A stretch of DNA of 41,468 bases from Desulfobacca sp. (GTDB lineage: Bacteria; Desulfobacterota; Desulfobaccia; Desulfobaccales; Desulfobaccaceae): positions 1 through 41,468 of the forward strand of contig DYEV01000005.1 in NCBI GenBank assembly GCA_020725545.1. The letters run 5' to 3'. The notes below the pieces were generated by a model. That model saw only the letters and a list, made by a program, of their open reading frames with translations. It made no database searches and was not told the origin of the DNA. Shown in pieces: positions 1 to 7,837 of the stretch. Numbering within the stretch: position 1 is the first letter of the stretch; each line of letters begins with the position of its first letter. The position numbers were made by a program, and so were the translations under genes.

Positions 1-954
1 GTAACGCGCTTTGCAATGAGCTGTTTCCTGCTGCTCTCGCCGTTGGACGTTGCCAGGTCTGGCAGCTCATACTTCCAAAGGATTTTCCAGCGCCCAGGTC
101 TCAGCGATGGAGGCCTTATAGCCTTTCCCCTTGCGGCCATGGGCAGCATCGGGATCGGCCGGACTTGGGCGGGAGTCGGCGGGTATCTCCTAAGGTTCCT
201 TGAGGGTTGCTAGTTCAGGATCAGCTTCGTTGATGTGGCACTGCTCCCGCAACAGACGCTCCAGGGGCCGGTAGACTTTCAGATGGCTGCTCTCGGCATG
301 AGCGCGCCAGCGTCCCCTCCAGGTCAAACAGGTGCCGGGCGCCTTGGACCAGACAGCGCCGGGCTGGGGATGACTTGACGTCAGCACAATGGCCGGAGCG
401 CTGGCGATGAACCTGGTCATAGACTTGGGGAAGTTTTTGCTAGAGTTGGGGTTACGGTTTCTCCTGACGTTGCATAAACCCTGCGATGCCCCAGATAAAA
501 AGCCCCAGGCGGGTCAGATGGGACATATTGGAGATAATATGGGTGAAGTCCAGACGCTGCTTCTCGGTGCTCAGACCGGCGGCAAGCAGATCATCGGTCA
601 GACCTTGAAAGAGCTGGCGGGCTTGCTCGTTGGCGGTCACCAAAACCCGAAAATTCTGTCGAGTCTTCTGGCAGATATGCGCCCCAAACATATTGATAGC
701 AAAAGCATATTGCCAACGCAGAGCGAATTCTAACGAGCCCAGGACCTCCTGGTCAGTCAGGTTATCCAGTTCTTTTAAAATGCACATCCCGGTTAAGATG
801 GCCGCCGGCGCCTTCGGTCTGCCATTATTCGGGCAATGGAAAGGACGGACAGGCTCCTCCGGGATTTTCGGCACAACGGTCTTCCGAAGGGGACCGGCCA
901 GGATCTCTCCAAGGGATTCTGCCGATCCTCCGGGAGGTAAATGTCATGATCCAT
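1..954 (-). pseudogene. Decayed IS1182-type transposase (DUF772 type), broken by frameshifts and a nonsense codon
   Basis: Read on the minus strand, pieces of one transposase appear in order. The start (MDHDIYLPEDRQNPLER, ATG at 954) shifts frame near 895-905 into a second piece (452-874 and just upstream) with the DUF772-like stretch RPKAPAAILTGMCILKEL. That piece ends at 452. A further shift leads into 190-420, and the same frame is cut by TAG at about 190 before resuming with EIPADSRPSPADPDAAH and HGRKGKGYKASIAETW. The DPDA...GxKGKGY...AET pattern is typical of the C-terminal half of IS1182-type transposases. The element runs off the window edge. At least two frameshifts plus one stop make it non-functional. 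The family call rests on motif memory, not a search. Confidence 0.7.
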
Positions 955-1018
955 AATGGTCTTTTGCTTCCTTTGAGATCTGCACAAAGCCTGAGCTCCG
1001 ACAGCAAATAATTAGTTA

Positions 1019-1038
1019 ATATCATATAGTTATGATAT
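1019..1038. repeat. 8-bp perfect inverted repeat (ATATCATA-TAGT-TATGATAT)
   Basis: ATATCATA at 1019-1026 and TATGATAT at 1031-1038 are exact reverse complements separated by TAGT. The repeat lies in AT-rich DNA between the transposase relic and the ribonuclease gene. It could be an operator for the ribonuclease gene or debris of the insertion-sequence end. Nothing in the sequence decides between them. Confidence 0.4.
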
Positions 1039-1163
1039 GTTGCCCCAAAAGCTTGTCAAGCTCGAAATAGCTTAATTGCCAATATATTTATTAGGTTGAT
1101 GCCATAATGAGGTTTTTACAAACTCATCAATCATATTGCAATCACAAGGTTTCCACAGGCGCC

Positions 1164-1191
1164 TTGACATTTTCCTTATTATTGATAAATT
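1164..1191 (+). promoter_or_regulatory. Candidate sigma70-type promoter for the RNB ribonuclease gene
   Basis: A perfect TTGACA lies at 1164-1169 and TAAATT (4 of 6 to TATAAT) at 1186-1191, a 16-bp spacing. The ribonuclease start codon is 30 bases further on. The surrounding 955-1220 interval is AT-rich and holds no gene. The -35 box is convincing and the -10 box is weak. Confidence 0.35.
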
Positions 1192-1220
1192 AACATGATT
1201 ATTAAAAATAACGATATATT

Positions 1221-3212
1221 ATGGCAAACTCCCAAGTAGTCGAATTTTTTGAAGACCGCAAGATCTATTGCGCTTTTGTGGGGGATGATCGGGGTGACCG
1301 TTTGCACGTCATCACCGAACAAAATCGGGAATTAAATCTCCCCCGGAAGCGCCTCATCCATGTCACCCCATGGACGGGTGGCGTCAATCTCTCGCGGCTG
1401 GAGTTGGTGGAACACCTGAAAGCCATCGGGCAACGTCGCGAGTCCCTAAAACGCGAGATCAATCTGCAGGAAATCTGGGAGTTGCTGGTCAACGAGGCAG
1501 AGGGCCTCCCCCTGACGGAGCTGGCCCGCTCCTGGTTCGGCGCCGCAGTGACCGCGGATCAGAGTGCCGCCCTGGGCCGGGCCTTATTTGAAGATCGCTT
1601 CTATTTCAAATTTAAAGGCAGTCTCTGGCAACCACACCCGCCGGAGGTGGTGGAGCTCCTCAAAGAGCAATACCAGCGGGAACTGGCGCGCCGTCAGGAA
1701 CGGCAAGCGGCCGCGGCTTGGCTGCAAGCGGCTTGGGAGGGCCAGGAAATTGCCGACCCACACTGGCGGCAGAAATTAGTGGCAATCCTTCGGGATATGG
1801 CCGTCTTCGGCACCGCCGGGCAACACTATGAGGTGGGCAAAGAATATCTGGAGGAAGCCAAGTTCACCAAACCTGATGCCCCTTTTAAGCTGCTCTTGAA
1901 AATGGGGGTTTTCTCTCCTGACGAAAACCTTGATCTCTACCGGTACGAAGCCCCCCAAGAATTTTCTCCCGAGGTCCAGGAGACTGCGCTGCGTCTCAGT
2001 GCCGCGCCCCGGCGAGAAGATCCCTTGGCCCCGTTCCGTCTGGATCTCACAGAGTTGGTTACCTTCACCATCGATGGGGAACGGACCCGGGACTTTGATG
2101 ATGCCTTGAGTCTGGAACAGACCGCCGAGGGTTGGCGCTTGGGGATTCATATCACTGATGTGGCTACACACCTGCAGCCAGGCGACCTGTTGGATCAGGC
2201 CGCCTTGGAAAGAGGCACTTCCCTCTACCTCCCCGAGCGCCGCATTCCCATGCTGCCCGAGACCCTTTCCGAAAATGCCTTCAGTCTGTTGGCCCAGGAA
2301 CCGCGTTTGGCGGTTAGCTTTCTGGTCAACCTGTCCCCCGAAGGGGAAATCATGGACTACCAGATTGCCCCCAGCCTGATTCGGGTGCATCAACGTCTCA
2401 CCTATTACGAGGTGGACCTGGGCATCAGACAGGAAGAGCGGTGGGCCACACTCCATCGGCTGGCGACCCATCTCCGGGAACGGCGGCTGCGCCATGGCGG
2501 TGTCCATTTGCAATTTCCGGAAGTCATGATCTACATCGACCCCCATGGCGAGGTCCGGGTGGAAATCGAGGACACGGAGACCCCCAGTCACGAGATTGTC
2601 TCAGAAGCCATGATTCTGGCCAATTTTCTAGGGGCGTCGTTTTTGGCGGCACACGCCCTGCCGGCTCTGTATCGTACCCAAGCTCCACCCCGGGAAGACC
2701 TGGCGGTGGGGGAAGGCCGCTCTCTCCTGCATCTCTGGCAGAATCGCCGGCGGCTCAGCCGGGTACTTTTGGAGGCCGAACCACAACCACATTGGGGGCT
2801 GGGGCTGCCCGTCTACACAACCTTAAGTTCGCCCATCCGGCGGTATTTGGACATCGTCATCCAACGCCAGTTGCTGGCTGCTTTGTGCAAACAACCGCTG
2901 CCGTATAGCCGGGAATCCCTGGAGGACCTGCTCAACGTCTTGGAACCGGCGCTCCGCCGGGCCGCCATCCTCAAGACCAAACGCATCCGCTATTGGCTGC
3001 TGAAATATTTAAGCCAGCGCCTGGGCCAGAAAATGGCTGCCCTGGTTTTGGAGCAGCACCCCAATCGGTACCGGCTGCTGCTGCCTGACCTCCTTCTGGA
3101 AACAGAAATGCCGGCCCCCTCCGGCCGCCAGTTTCATCCGGGGGAAACGATCATGGTGCGTATAGATCGGGCCATACCGCAGGAAGATATCCTGAGGGTC
3201 AGTCTGGCCTGA
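1221..3212 (+). CDS. RNB-domain exoribonuclease (RNase II/RNase R family)
   Basis: This 663-aa protein carries the RNB catalytic core. The motif TIDGERTRDFDDALSL at about residues 283-298 supplies Asp285, Asp291, Asp293 and Asp294, with the spacing of the catalytic aspartates of E. coli RNase II (201/207/209/210). Later conserved stretches include SLYLPERRIPMLPETLSE and TLSSPIRRYLD. Family members degrade single-stranded RNA 3' to 5' in the cytoplasm. The length is close to RNase II (about 640 aa) and shorter than RNase R; only a short basic/S1-like tail follows the RNB domain. The N-terminal region (1-240) looks specific to this subfamily. The ATG at 1221 has no clear Shine-Dalgarno sequence, but the protein reads sensibly from it. 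It stands alone behind a decayed transposase. Confidence 0.88.
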   Translation: MANSQVVEFFEDRKIYCAFVGDDRGDRLHVITEQNRELNLPRKRLIHVTPWTGGVNLSRLELVEHLKAIGQRRESLKREINLQEIWELLVNEAEGLPLTELARSWFGAAVTADQSAALGRALFEDRFYFKFKGSLWQPHPPEVVELLKEQYQRELARRQERQAAAAWLQAAWEGQEIADPHWRQKLVAILRDMAVFGTAGQHYEVGKEYLEEAKFTKPDAPFKLLLKMGVFSPDENLDLYRYEAPQEFSPEVQETALRLSAAPRREDPLAPFRLDLTELVTFTIDGERTRDFDDALSLEQTAEGWRLGIHITDVATHLQPGDLLDQAALERGTSLYLPERRIPMLPETLSENAFSLLAQEPRLAVSFLVNLSPEGEIMDYQIAPSLIRVHQRLTYYEVDLGIRQEERWATLHRLATHLRERRLRHGGVHLQFPEVMIYIDPHGEVRVEIEDTETPSHEIVSEAMILANFLGASFLAAHALPALYRTQAPPREDLAVGEGRSLLHLWQNRRRLSRVLLEAEPQPHWGLGLPVYTTLSSPIRRYLDIVIQRQLLAALCKQPLPYSRESLEDLLNVLEPALRRAAILKTKRIRYWLLKYLSQRLGQKMAALVLEQHPNRYRLLLPDLLLETEMPAPSGRQFHPGETIMVRIDRAIPQEDILRVSLA

Positions 3213-3252
3213 TGAGCTGTTGCCCGCCGCAGCGCCTTAGTCAGCGAAGACA

Positions 3253-3350
3253 GTTGTTGGTTGATAGTTGATAGTTGTTAGTTGATAGTTATTGGTTATT
3301 AGTTGTTAGTTGTTGGTTGTTAGTTTTTAGTGGTCAGGTAGTAGTGGTCA
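3253..3350 (+). repeat. Heptanucleotide tandem repeat, 14 units in register
   Basis: Starting at 3253 the DNA divides into consecutive 7-mers: GTTGTTG, GTTGATA twice, GTTGTTA, GTTGATA, GTTATTG, GTTATTA, GTTGTTA, GTTGTTG, GTTGTTA, GTTTTTA, GTGGTCA, GGTAGTA, GTGGTCA. The register holds for 98 bases with no slippage and the drift is gradual, from GTTRWTR to GTGGTCA. It sits between the ribonuclease and the 112-aa gene. Related short stubs occur at 5074-5094 and 14174-14194. It resembles short tandemly repeated heptamers known from some bacterial intergenic regions. Its function is unknown. Confidence 0.85.
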
Positions 3351-3478
3351 AGTGGGGCGGGCCTCCGTGCCTGCCCACGCCAGCCAGAAACAGCAAGCGT
3401 GATTTTCAAGGTCCCTGGGTGATTTATAGAAGCAACGGCAATTATCACTGACAAGCCTGACAGCGAAGGAAAGATAAC

Positions 3479-3817
3479 ATGAGCCGGACCATGCAGCTGA
3501 CCGTCATCGTCAAACCCTTTTATCAACCCGATTTTCAGGCTGCCTACCCTCGTCTGGCCCGCCACCTGGGTTATCTGCAGCCGGACCTGGTGGCCCGGAA
3601 TCCCTCTTTGTATGAATTGGCCAGCCGGTTGGATCATCTCCTGTATAAATTTGACTCCACGCCGCTGCGTACAGTGCTGCTGCCCCACCGCGCCAAGATA
3701 CTGGCCCTGCAGAAAGAGATTGAGCAGCATATCGCCGCTTGGCGTTTGGCCCAAGCCGATGCCCTGCTCTATCAACTGGAAGATATCTTTGACGACATCG
3801 AACAGCAATTGGCTTAA
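3479..3817 (+). CDS. Conserved-looking small protein of unknown function
   Basis: This 112-aa protein is not one I recognise. The start at 3479 follows an AAGGAAAG Shine-Dalgarno-like stretch at good distance. The sequence is soluble in character, without signal peptide or membrane segment. Its second half (about residues 55-112) is rich in heptad-like Leu/Ile/Ala with charged residues and should form two helices ending in LEDIFDDIEQQLA, so a helical-hairpin protein that interacts with a partner is plausible. There are no cysteines or obvious catalytic motifs. It lies between the heptamer repeat and moaA, but moaA has its own promoter candidate, so a shared operon is not indicated. Confidence 0.6.
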   Translation: MSRTMQLTVIVKPFYQPDFQAAYPRLARHLGYLQPDLVARNPSLYELASRLDHLLYKFDSTPLRTVLLPHRAKILALQKEIEQHIAAWRLAQADALLYQLEDIFDDIEQQLA

Positions 3818-3890
3818 ACACTAACCTGCCACCCCGACCCGTTGGCGTCAACCAAAACCTCGTCATCCAGGCCGCCGCGCCGATCTTTCA

Positions 3891-3919
3891 TTGACAATTT
3901 CTTCCTGGCCAATTATATC
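3891..3919 (+). promoter_or_regulatory. Candidate moaA promoter (TTGACA-17-TATATC)
   Basis: A perfect -35 box TTGACA at 3891-3896 is followed after 17 bp by TATATC at 3914-3919, about 40 bases before the moaA ATG at 3959. Its position inside the longer in-frame reading (TTG at 3842) argues that the longer reading is not the real protein start. Confidence 0.5.
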
Positions 3920-3958
3920 ATTAAAAGCATATTTAACCGGCAGCCGGGGAAACGCCTC

Positions 3959-4939
3959 ATGGAAGACCAGCATCACCGCCAGATCACCTACCTGCGGCTT
4001 TCCATTATTGATCGCTGCAACCTGCGCTGTTTTTATTGCACGCCGGTGCAGGAGCTGGTCAAACTCCAGCATGCCGACATCCTCCGTTACGAAGAGTTGC
4101 TGCGGCTGGCCCAGGTCGCCGTGGCGGTGGGCATCAGGAAGATTCGGGTCACCGGCGGCGAACCTTTGATCCGTCTCGGCGTTGAATCTTTTCTGGCGGC
4201 TTTGGGGGCCATCCCCGGCCTGGAGGAGATCTGCCTGACCAGCAACGGCGTCCTGCTGGCAGACAAGGCCGCCGCCCTCTGGGAAGCCGGCGTGCGCCGC
4301 CTGAACATCAGTTTGGACTCCCTGCAACCGGAGCGCTTTGCCCGGATTACCGGCCGCGACCAGTTGGCTCGGGTTCTCGATGGCCTGCGCCTCGCCACCA
4401 CTCAGGGGTTTGAGCCCATCAAAATCAACTGTGTCGTTCTGCGGGGCATCAATGATGACGAAGTGGTGGATTTTGCCCGTCTGTCTCTAGATTACCCCTG
4501 GCATATCCGCTTTTTGGAATTTATGCCCATCGGCCACCCGCGGCGCCGATGGCAGGAGTACTATCTGCCAACCGCTGAGATCCAGGCTCGCTTGACTACT
4601 CTCGGCTCCCTCCAGAGGCTGCCGACGGTGGCCAATGGCGGACCGGCGGTCAGATACCGATTCGCTGGGGCGCCCGGCGAAATCGGCTTTATCAGTCCGG
4701 TGAGCCGCCATTTCTGCGAGGCGTGCAACCGCCTGCGCCTTACCGCCGACGGTCGCCTGCGGCCCTGCCTGTTCCAAGATGATGAAGTTGCCATCAAGGG
4801 CCCGCTGCGGGCCGGTGCCTCAGATGCCACTTTGCGAGACCTCTTCCGCCAGGCGATCTGCCTCAAACCATCCCGCCATCACCTCGACCACAGTTTAACC
4901 TCTCCGTGTCGCCGCACAATGGCTCGGATCGGAGGTTAA
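3959..4939 (+). CDS. moaA: GTP 3',8-cyclase MoaA (molybdenum cofactor synthesis)
   Basis: MoaA is the radical-SAM enzyme that, with MoaC, turns GTP into cyclic pyranopterin monophosphate, the first step of molybdopterin synthesis. From ATG 3959 the protein is 326 aa, the usual size. The radical-SAM cluster cysteines are Cys20, Cys24 and Cys27 (CNLRCFYC), followed by VTGGEPLIR. The C-terminal substrate-binding cluster is Cys253, Cys256 and Cys270 (CX2CX13C). The protein ends in the characteristic Gly-Gly needed for MoaA activity. An upstream in-frame TTG (3842) would add 39 residues unlike the family and would swallow a promoter candidate, so 3959 is preferred. No other moa genes lie nearby. 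Molybdoenzymes elsewhere in the genome are implied. Confidence 0.95.
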   Translation: MEDQHHRQITYLRLSIIDRCNLRCFYCTPVQELVKLQHADILRYEELLRLAQVAVAVGIRKIRVTGGEPLIRLGVESFLAALGAIPGLEEICLTSNGVLLADKAAALWEAGVRRLNISLDSLQPERFARITGRDQLARVLDGLRLATTQGFEPIKINCVVLRGINDDEVVDFARLSLDYPWHIRFLEFMPIGHPRRRWQEYYLPTAEIQARLTTLGSLQRLPTVANGGPAVRYRFAGAPGEIGFISPVSRHFCEACNRLRLTADGRLRPCLFQDDEVAIKGPLRAGASDATLRDLFRQAICLKPSRHHLDHSLTSPCRRTMARIGG

Positions 4940-5073
4940 TCTCTGGAAATACTTGCATACCTTGGTTCTAATGCATACAGTATTTTTTAATCTGCTGGGC
5001 CGGCCTTCCGTCTGCTTCGGCGGTCGCCCCAGTCACCGTAGCAGGGCTGCATAGTGCTGCGCCGCGCCGTTTT

Positions 5074-5094
5074 TGACAACTAACGACTAACAAC
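5074..5094 (-). repeat. Three-unit heptamer repeat, same family as 3253-3350
   Basis: On the minus strand the bases read GTTGTTA, GTCGTTA, GTTGTCA, the same 7-base period and consensus as the longer array at 3253-3350 but in the opposite orientation. It lies in the moaA to DUF362 spacer, about 30 bases before the DUF362 start codon. Confidence 0.7.
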
Positions 5095-5124
5095 TGCTTG
5101 ACAACGCCCTTGAAGAGGACTTTT

Positions 5125-6048
5125 ATGGATCGTCGGGAATTTTTACAGCGCGTCGCCGCCCTGGGTGTGTTGGCCGGGGCGGGCAAACTTTTGACCTTCC
5201 CTCCGGAGCTTTTGGCCATGGCACCGGCCGAGCGGCCGGAACCGGTTCTGGCTCTGGCCAGCGGGACCAATTATGCCCACCTGGTAGGGGATGCCATCCA
5301 GGCCTTGGGGGGGATGAAAAAATTCGTCAATCCCAATGAAGTGGTGGTGGTCAAGCCCAATATGGCCTGGGACCGCACCCCCGAGTTGGGCGCCAATACC
5401 CACCCCGTGGTGGTCCGCAAGATCGTGGAACTCTGCTTGGAGGCCGGGGCCAAAAAGGTCAAGGTCCTGGATCATACCTGCCATGACGCCCGCCGGGCCT
5501 ATGCCAACAGCGGCATCAAGGCCGCAGTGGAAGATATCAAAGATCCCCGGGCCGTGGTGGAATATGTGGATGAGCGCAAGTTTGTGGAAATGACTATCCC
5601 CAAGGCCAAGTCCCTGAAAAAATGGTCTTTTTATAAAGATATTTTGGAAGCCGACCGCTTCATCAATGTGCCGGTGGCCAAACATCATTCCGAAGCCCGG
5701 CTGACCATGGCCATGAAGAATATGATGGGGGCCATCGGCGGCTGGCGGGGCCGCATCCATGTGGGTTTGCACCAAAATATCGCAGATATGAATCTACTTC
5801 TGCGGGCTGATCTGACCATTCTCGACGCCACCCGCATCATGACCCAGGGCGGGCCCTCGGGCGGCAACCCGGAATATGTTCAGGTCAAAAACCTGGTCAT
5901 TGCCGGGGTGGACCCGGTGGCCATCGACGCTTACGGGACGACCACGCTCTTCGGTCTCCAGCCCCAGGATATGGGTTATATCATTAAAGGCTATGAATTG
6001 GGCCTAGGTGAGATGGATATCAATAAAATCAAAATATTATCAGTTTAG
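5125..6048 (+). CDS. Tat-exported DUF362-family protein
   Basis: The protein is 307 aa from ATG 5125, which follows a GAAGAGGA Shine-Dalgarno sequence; a TTG at 5098 in the same frame is less likely. It opens with a twin-arginine signal (MDRREFLQRVAALGVLAGAG) and then matches DUF362: VVVKPNMAWDRTPE, KVKVLDHTCHD, the NVPVAKHHSEARLTMAMKN stretch and a C-terminal GVDPVAIDAYGT. DUF362 proteins are often linked to iron-sulfur proteins, but their chemistry is poorly defined. This one lacks the ferredoxin domain many relatives carry. The Tat signal suggests it folds in the cytoplasm, perhaps with a cofactor, and acts outside. The membrane polyferredoxin gene starts 68 bases downstream on the same strand, so the two probably form one redox unit. 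Confidence 0.82.
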   Translation: MDRREFLQRVAALGVLAGAGKLLTFPPELLAMAPAERPEPVLALASGTNYAHLVGDAIQALGGMKKFVNPNEVVVVKPNMAWDRTPELGANTHPVVVRKIVELCLEAGAKKVKVLDHTCHDARRAYANSGIKAAVEDIKDPRAVVEYVDERKFVEMTIPKAKSLKKWSFYKDILEADRFINVPVAKHHSEARLTMAMKNMMGAIGGWRGRIHVGLHQNIADMNLLLRADLTILDATRIMTQGGPSGGNPEYVQVKNLVIAGVDPVAIDAYGTTTLFGLQPQDMGYIIKGYELGLGEMDINKIKILSV

Positions 6049-6116
6049 GAGTATAAAGGGCGGAGCTGGCAGGCCGGGCGCACCAGTTTTCCGGCCCCGA
6101 CCTTCAAAAATATTTT

Positions 6117-7757
6117 ATGGTGAACACCCACGATATATCAGAAACCGCGGCGGCGGACTCGCCGGTACCAATGCCAGAGGCTGAACCGGAGCAGAGTCCG
6201 CCACCGGTTTTCCCCTTGCCGGTGCCCTGGCGGGGTTGGGTTCTGGTCCGGCGGTTGAGCCAACTCTTTTTTCTCCTGCTTTTCCTGATACTGTTCCTGC
6301 AAGCCACCTATCAGGGCGAAGATCACCTCAAGTGGCCGGTGGATCTGTTCTTCCGTTTCGATCCGTTGCTTCTCCTGGAGCATACGTTGGCTACCGGCAG
6401 CATCGTCCCGAGCTTGTTGCTGTCGCTCCTGTTTGTCGGCCTGACCCTGTTTGTCGGCCGTTTTTTCTGTGGCTGGGTCTGCCCGTTGGGGACTACGCTG
6501 GATGGCTGCCGCCGTCTGCTCCGGCGCCACCGGCCCGACCCGCCCCCTGTTTTTAAACTGCGCCGGGTCAAATATTATCTCCTTTTCTTTCTCCTGGGGG
6601 CGGCGGTCTTTCACCTCAATCTGGTGGGATTGCTGGATCCCTTGTCCCTCCTGTTCCGGACCCTGGCCACGATTATCTATCCGGCCCTGTCATACGGACT
6701 GGAGGAGGCCTTTGCCAAGGCCTATGACTGGGGGCCGCCCCTGACCTATGTCAGCGAACCCGTCTATGGCTATCTGAAGGACACAATCTTGCCGTTTCGC
6801 AAGCCGGTCTTTCTTTTGCCGCTTTTGACCCTGACCATTTTTTTGACCATTGCCAGTCTGGAGCGGGTCGCCCCACGCTTCTGGTGCCGCAGCTTTTGCC
6901 CTTTGGGGGCGCTGTATGGCCTGGTGGCCCGATTTGCCTGGCTGCGCAAACGGCCGGTGAAACTCTGTCCTGATTGCGGTGACTGCCAACCGGTCTGCAA
7001 GATGGGGGCGATTCACCGTGAGGAAGCGCCCCGGCATCAGTCCGCCGAATGTATCCTATGTCTGGATTGCCAGGAGCATTGTCCGAAGGACCGGGTCGCC
7101 TTCCGCTTCGGTGGTAAAACACCGCGACCGGCCTTGGATCTGGGGCGGCGTCAGGTGATCACCGCGGCGGCGGCCGGGGTGGTAGCCGTGCCGTTCCTCC
7201 GCTTGGGGTCGTTGGCGCACCGTCCCGATGAGTTCCTGCTCCGGCCGCCGGGGGTGGCCTCGGAGGCGGACTTCCTGGCGCAATGCGTCCGCTGCGGCCT
7301 GTGTTTCAAAGTCTGCCCGACCGGTGCCCTGCAGCCCCTGGGTTTCGAGCAAGGTCTAGACGGTCTCTATACTTCCCGGCTGGTCCCCCGCTTGGGTTAT
7401 TGTGAATATAACTGCACCTTATGCTCTCAGGTCTGCCCCACGGGCGCCATTCCAGCCCTGCCCCTTGAGGTCAAGCAGGCCAGTCCCATGGGGACCGCTT
7501 TTATCAACCACTACCGCTGCATTCCTTACACCGAAGGGCGGGATTGCCTGGTCTGCGAGGAACACTGCCCCACGGCCCCCAAAGCCATCAGCTACTATGC
7601 CGGGGAAGTTCCCGACCGGCACGGCAAAAAAACGTGGGTGAAGCTGCCGGTGGTCAACCCTGAGCAATGCATCGGCTGCGGTATCTGTGAGAACAAGTGT
7701 CCGGTGGGCGGTGAAGCGGCTATCCGGGTGAAACGCTCCCTGCGCTTGGAGATGTAA
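6117..7757 (+). CDS. Membrane polyferredoxin, NapH-like and NapG-like regions in one chain
   Basis: This 546-aa protein has an N-terminal NapH/CcoG-like membrane half with about four or five hydrophobic segments, FCGWVCPLGT near residue 118 and FWCRSFCPLGAL near 255. Two cysteine motifs follow: CPDCGDCQPVC near 284 and CILCLDCQEHC near 311. A second segment, GRRQVITAAAAGVVAVPFLR at about 343-362, resembles the Tat-like start of NapG. After it come further cluster motifs: CVRCGLCFKVCPTGAL (about 390), CTLCSQVCPTGAI (about 433), CLVCEEHCP (about 475) and CIGCGICENKCP (about 518). NapG and NapH are usually separate and pass electrons from quinol toward periplasmic reductases. Here they appear joined. 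No catalytic nap gene is present. The partner is probably the DUF362 protein just upstream. The Shine-Dalgarno sequence is weak. Confidence 0.82.
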   Translation: MVNTHDISETAAADSPVPMPEAEPEQSPPPVFPLPVPWRGWVLVRRLSQLFFLLLFLILFLQATYQGEDHLKWPVDLFFRFDPLLLLEHTLATGSIVPSLLLSLLFVGLTLFVGRFFCGWVCPLGTTLDGCRRLLRRHRPDPPPVFKLRRVKYYLLFFLLGAAVFHLNLVGLLDPLSLLFRTLATIIYPALSYGLEEAFAKAYDWGPPLTYVSEPVYGYLKDTILPFRKPVFLLPLLTLTIFLTIASLERVAPRFWCRSFCPLGALYGLVARFAWLRKRPVKLCPDCGDCQPVCKMGAIHREEAPRHQSAECILCLDCQEHCPKDRVAFRFGGKTPRPALDLGRRQVITAAAAGVVAVPFLRLGSLAHRPDEFLLRPPGVASEADFLAQCVRCGLCFKVCPTGALQPLGFEQGLDGLYTSRLVPRLGYCEYNCTLCSQVCPTGAIPALPLEVKQASPMGTAFINHYRCIPYTEGRDCLVCEEHCPTAPKAISYYAGEVPDRHGKKTWVKLPVVNPEQCIGCGICENKCPVGGEAAIRVKRSLRLEM

Positions 7758-7837
7758 GGATGGAGTCTGGTCGGTGGTTTCAGGGTTGAAGTGTTGAAAA
7801 ACGGTGCCATTATCGGGGCAGAGGAAGATTTTGTCCT

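Noticed and set aside
1776-2591. A 271-codon open frame on the minus strand within the ribonuclease gene
   Set aside because: It is fully inside the RNB coding region, whose catalytic motif lies in the same stretch; the antisense protein shows no family features.
3253-3350. CRISPR-like array
   Set aside because: The repeat has a seven-base period with no spacers, so it is a tandem repeat, not a CRISPR array.
3842-3958. N-terminal extension of MoaA from TTG 3842
   Set aside because: The added residues do not resemble MoaA, and a promoter candidate (3891-3919) lies inside them; ATG 3959 gives the normal length.
3818-3958. Moco riboswitch upstream of moaA
   Set aside because: The leader from the promoter candidate to the start codon is only about 35 bases, too short for the aptamer, and no matching paired elements were seen.
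5143-5775. A 210-codon minus-strand frame within the DUF362 gene
   Set aside because: The sense strand has a Tat signal and DUF362 motifs; the antisense product is His-rich shadow sequence.
6117-7757. Periplasmic nitrate reductase (nap) operon
   Set aside because: Only NapH/NapG-like features are present; there is no NapA, NapB, NapC or NapD nearby, so nitrate reduction is not supported.
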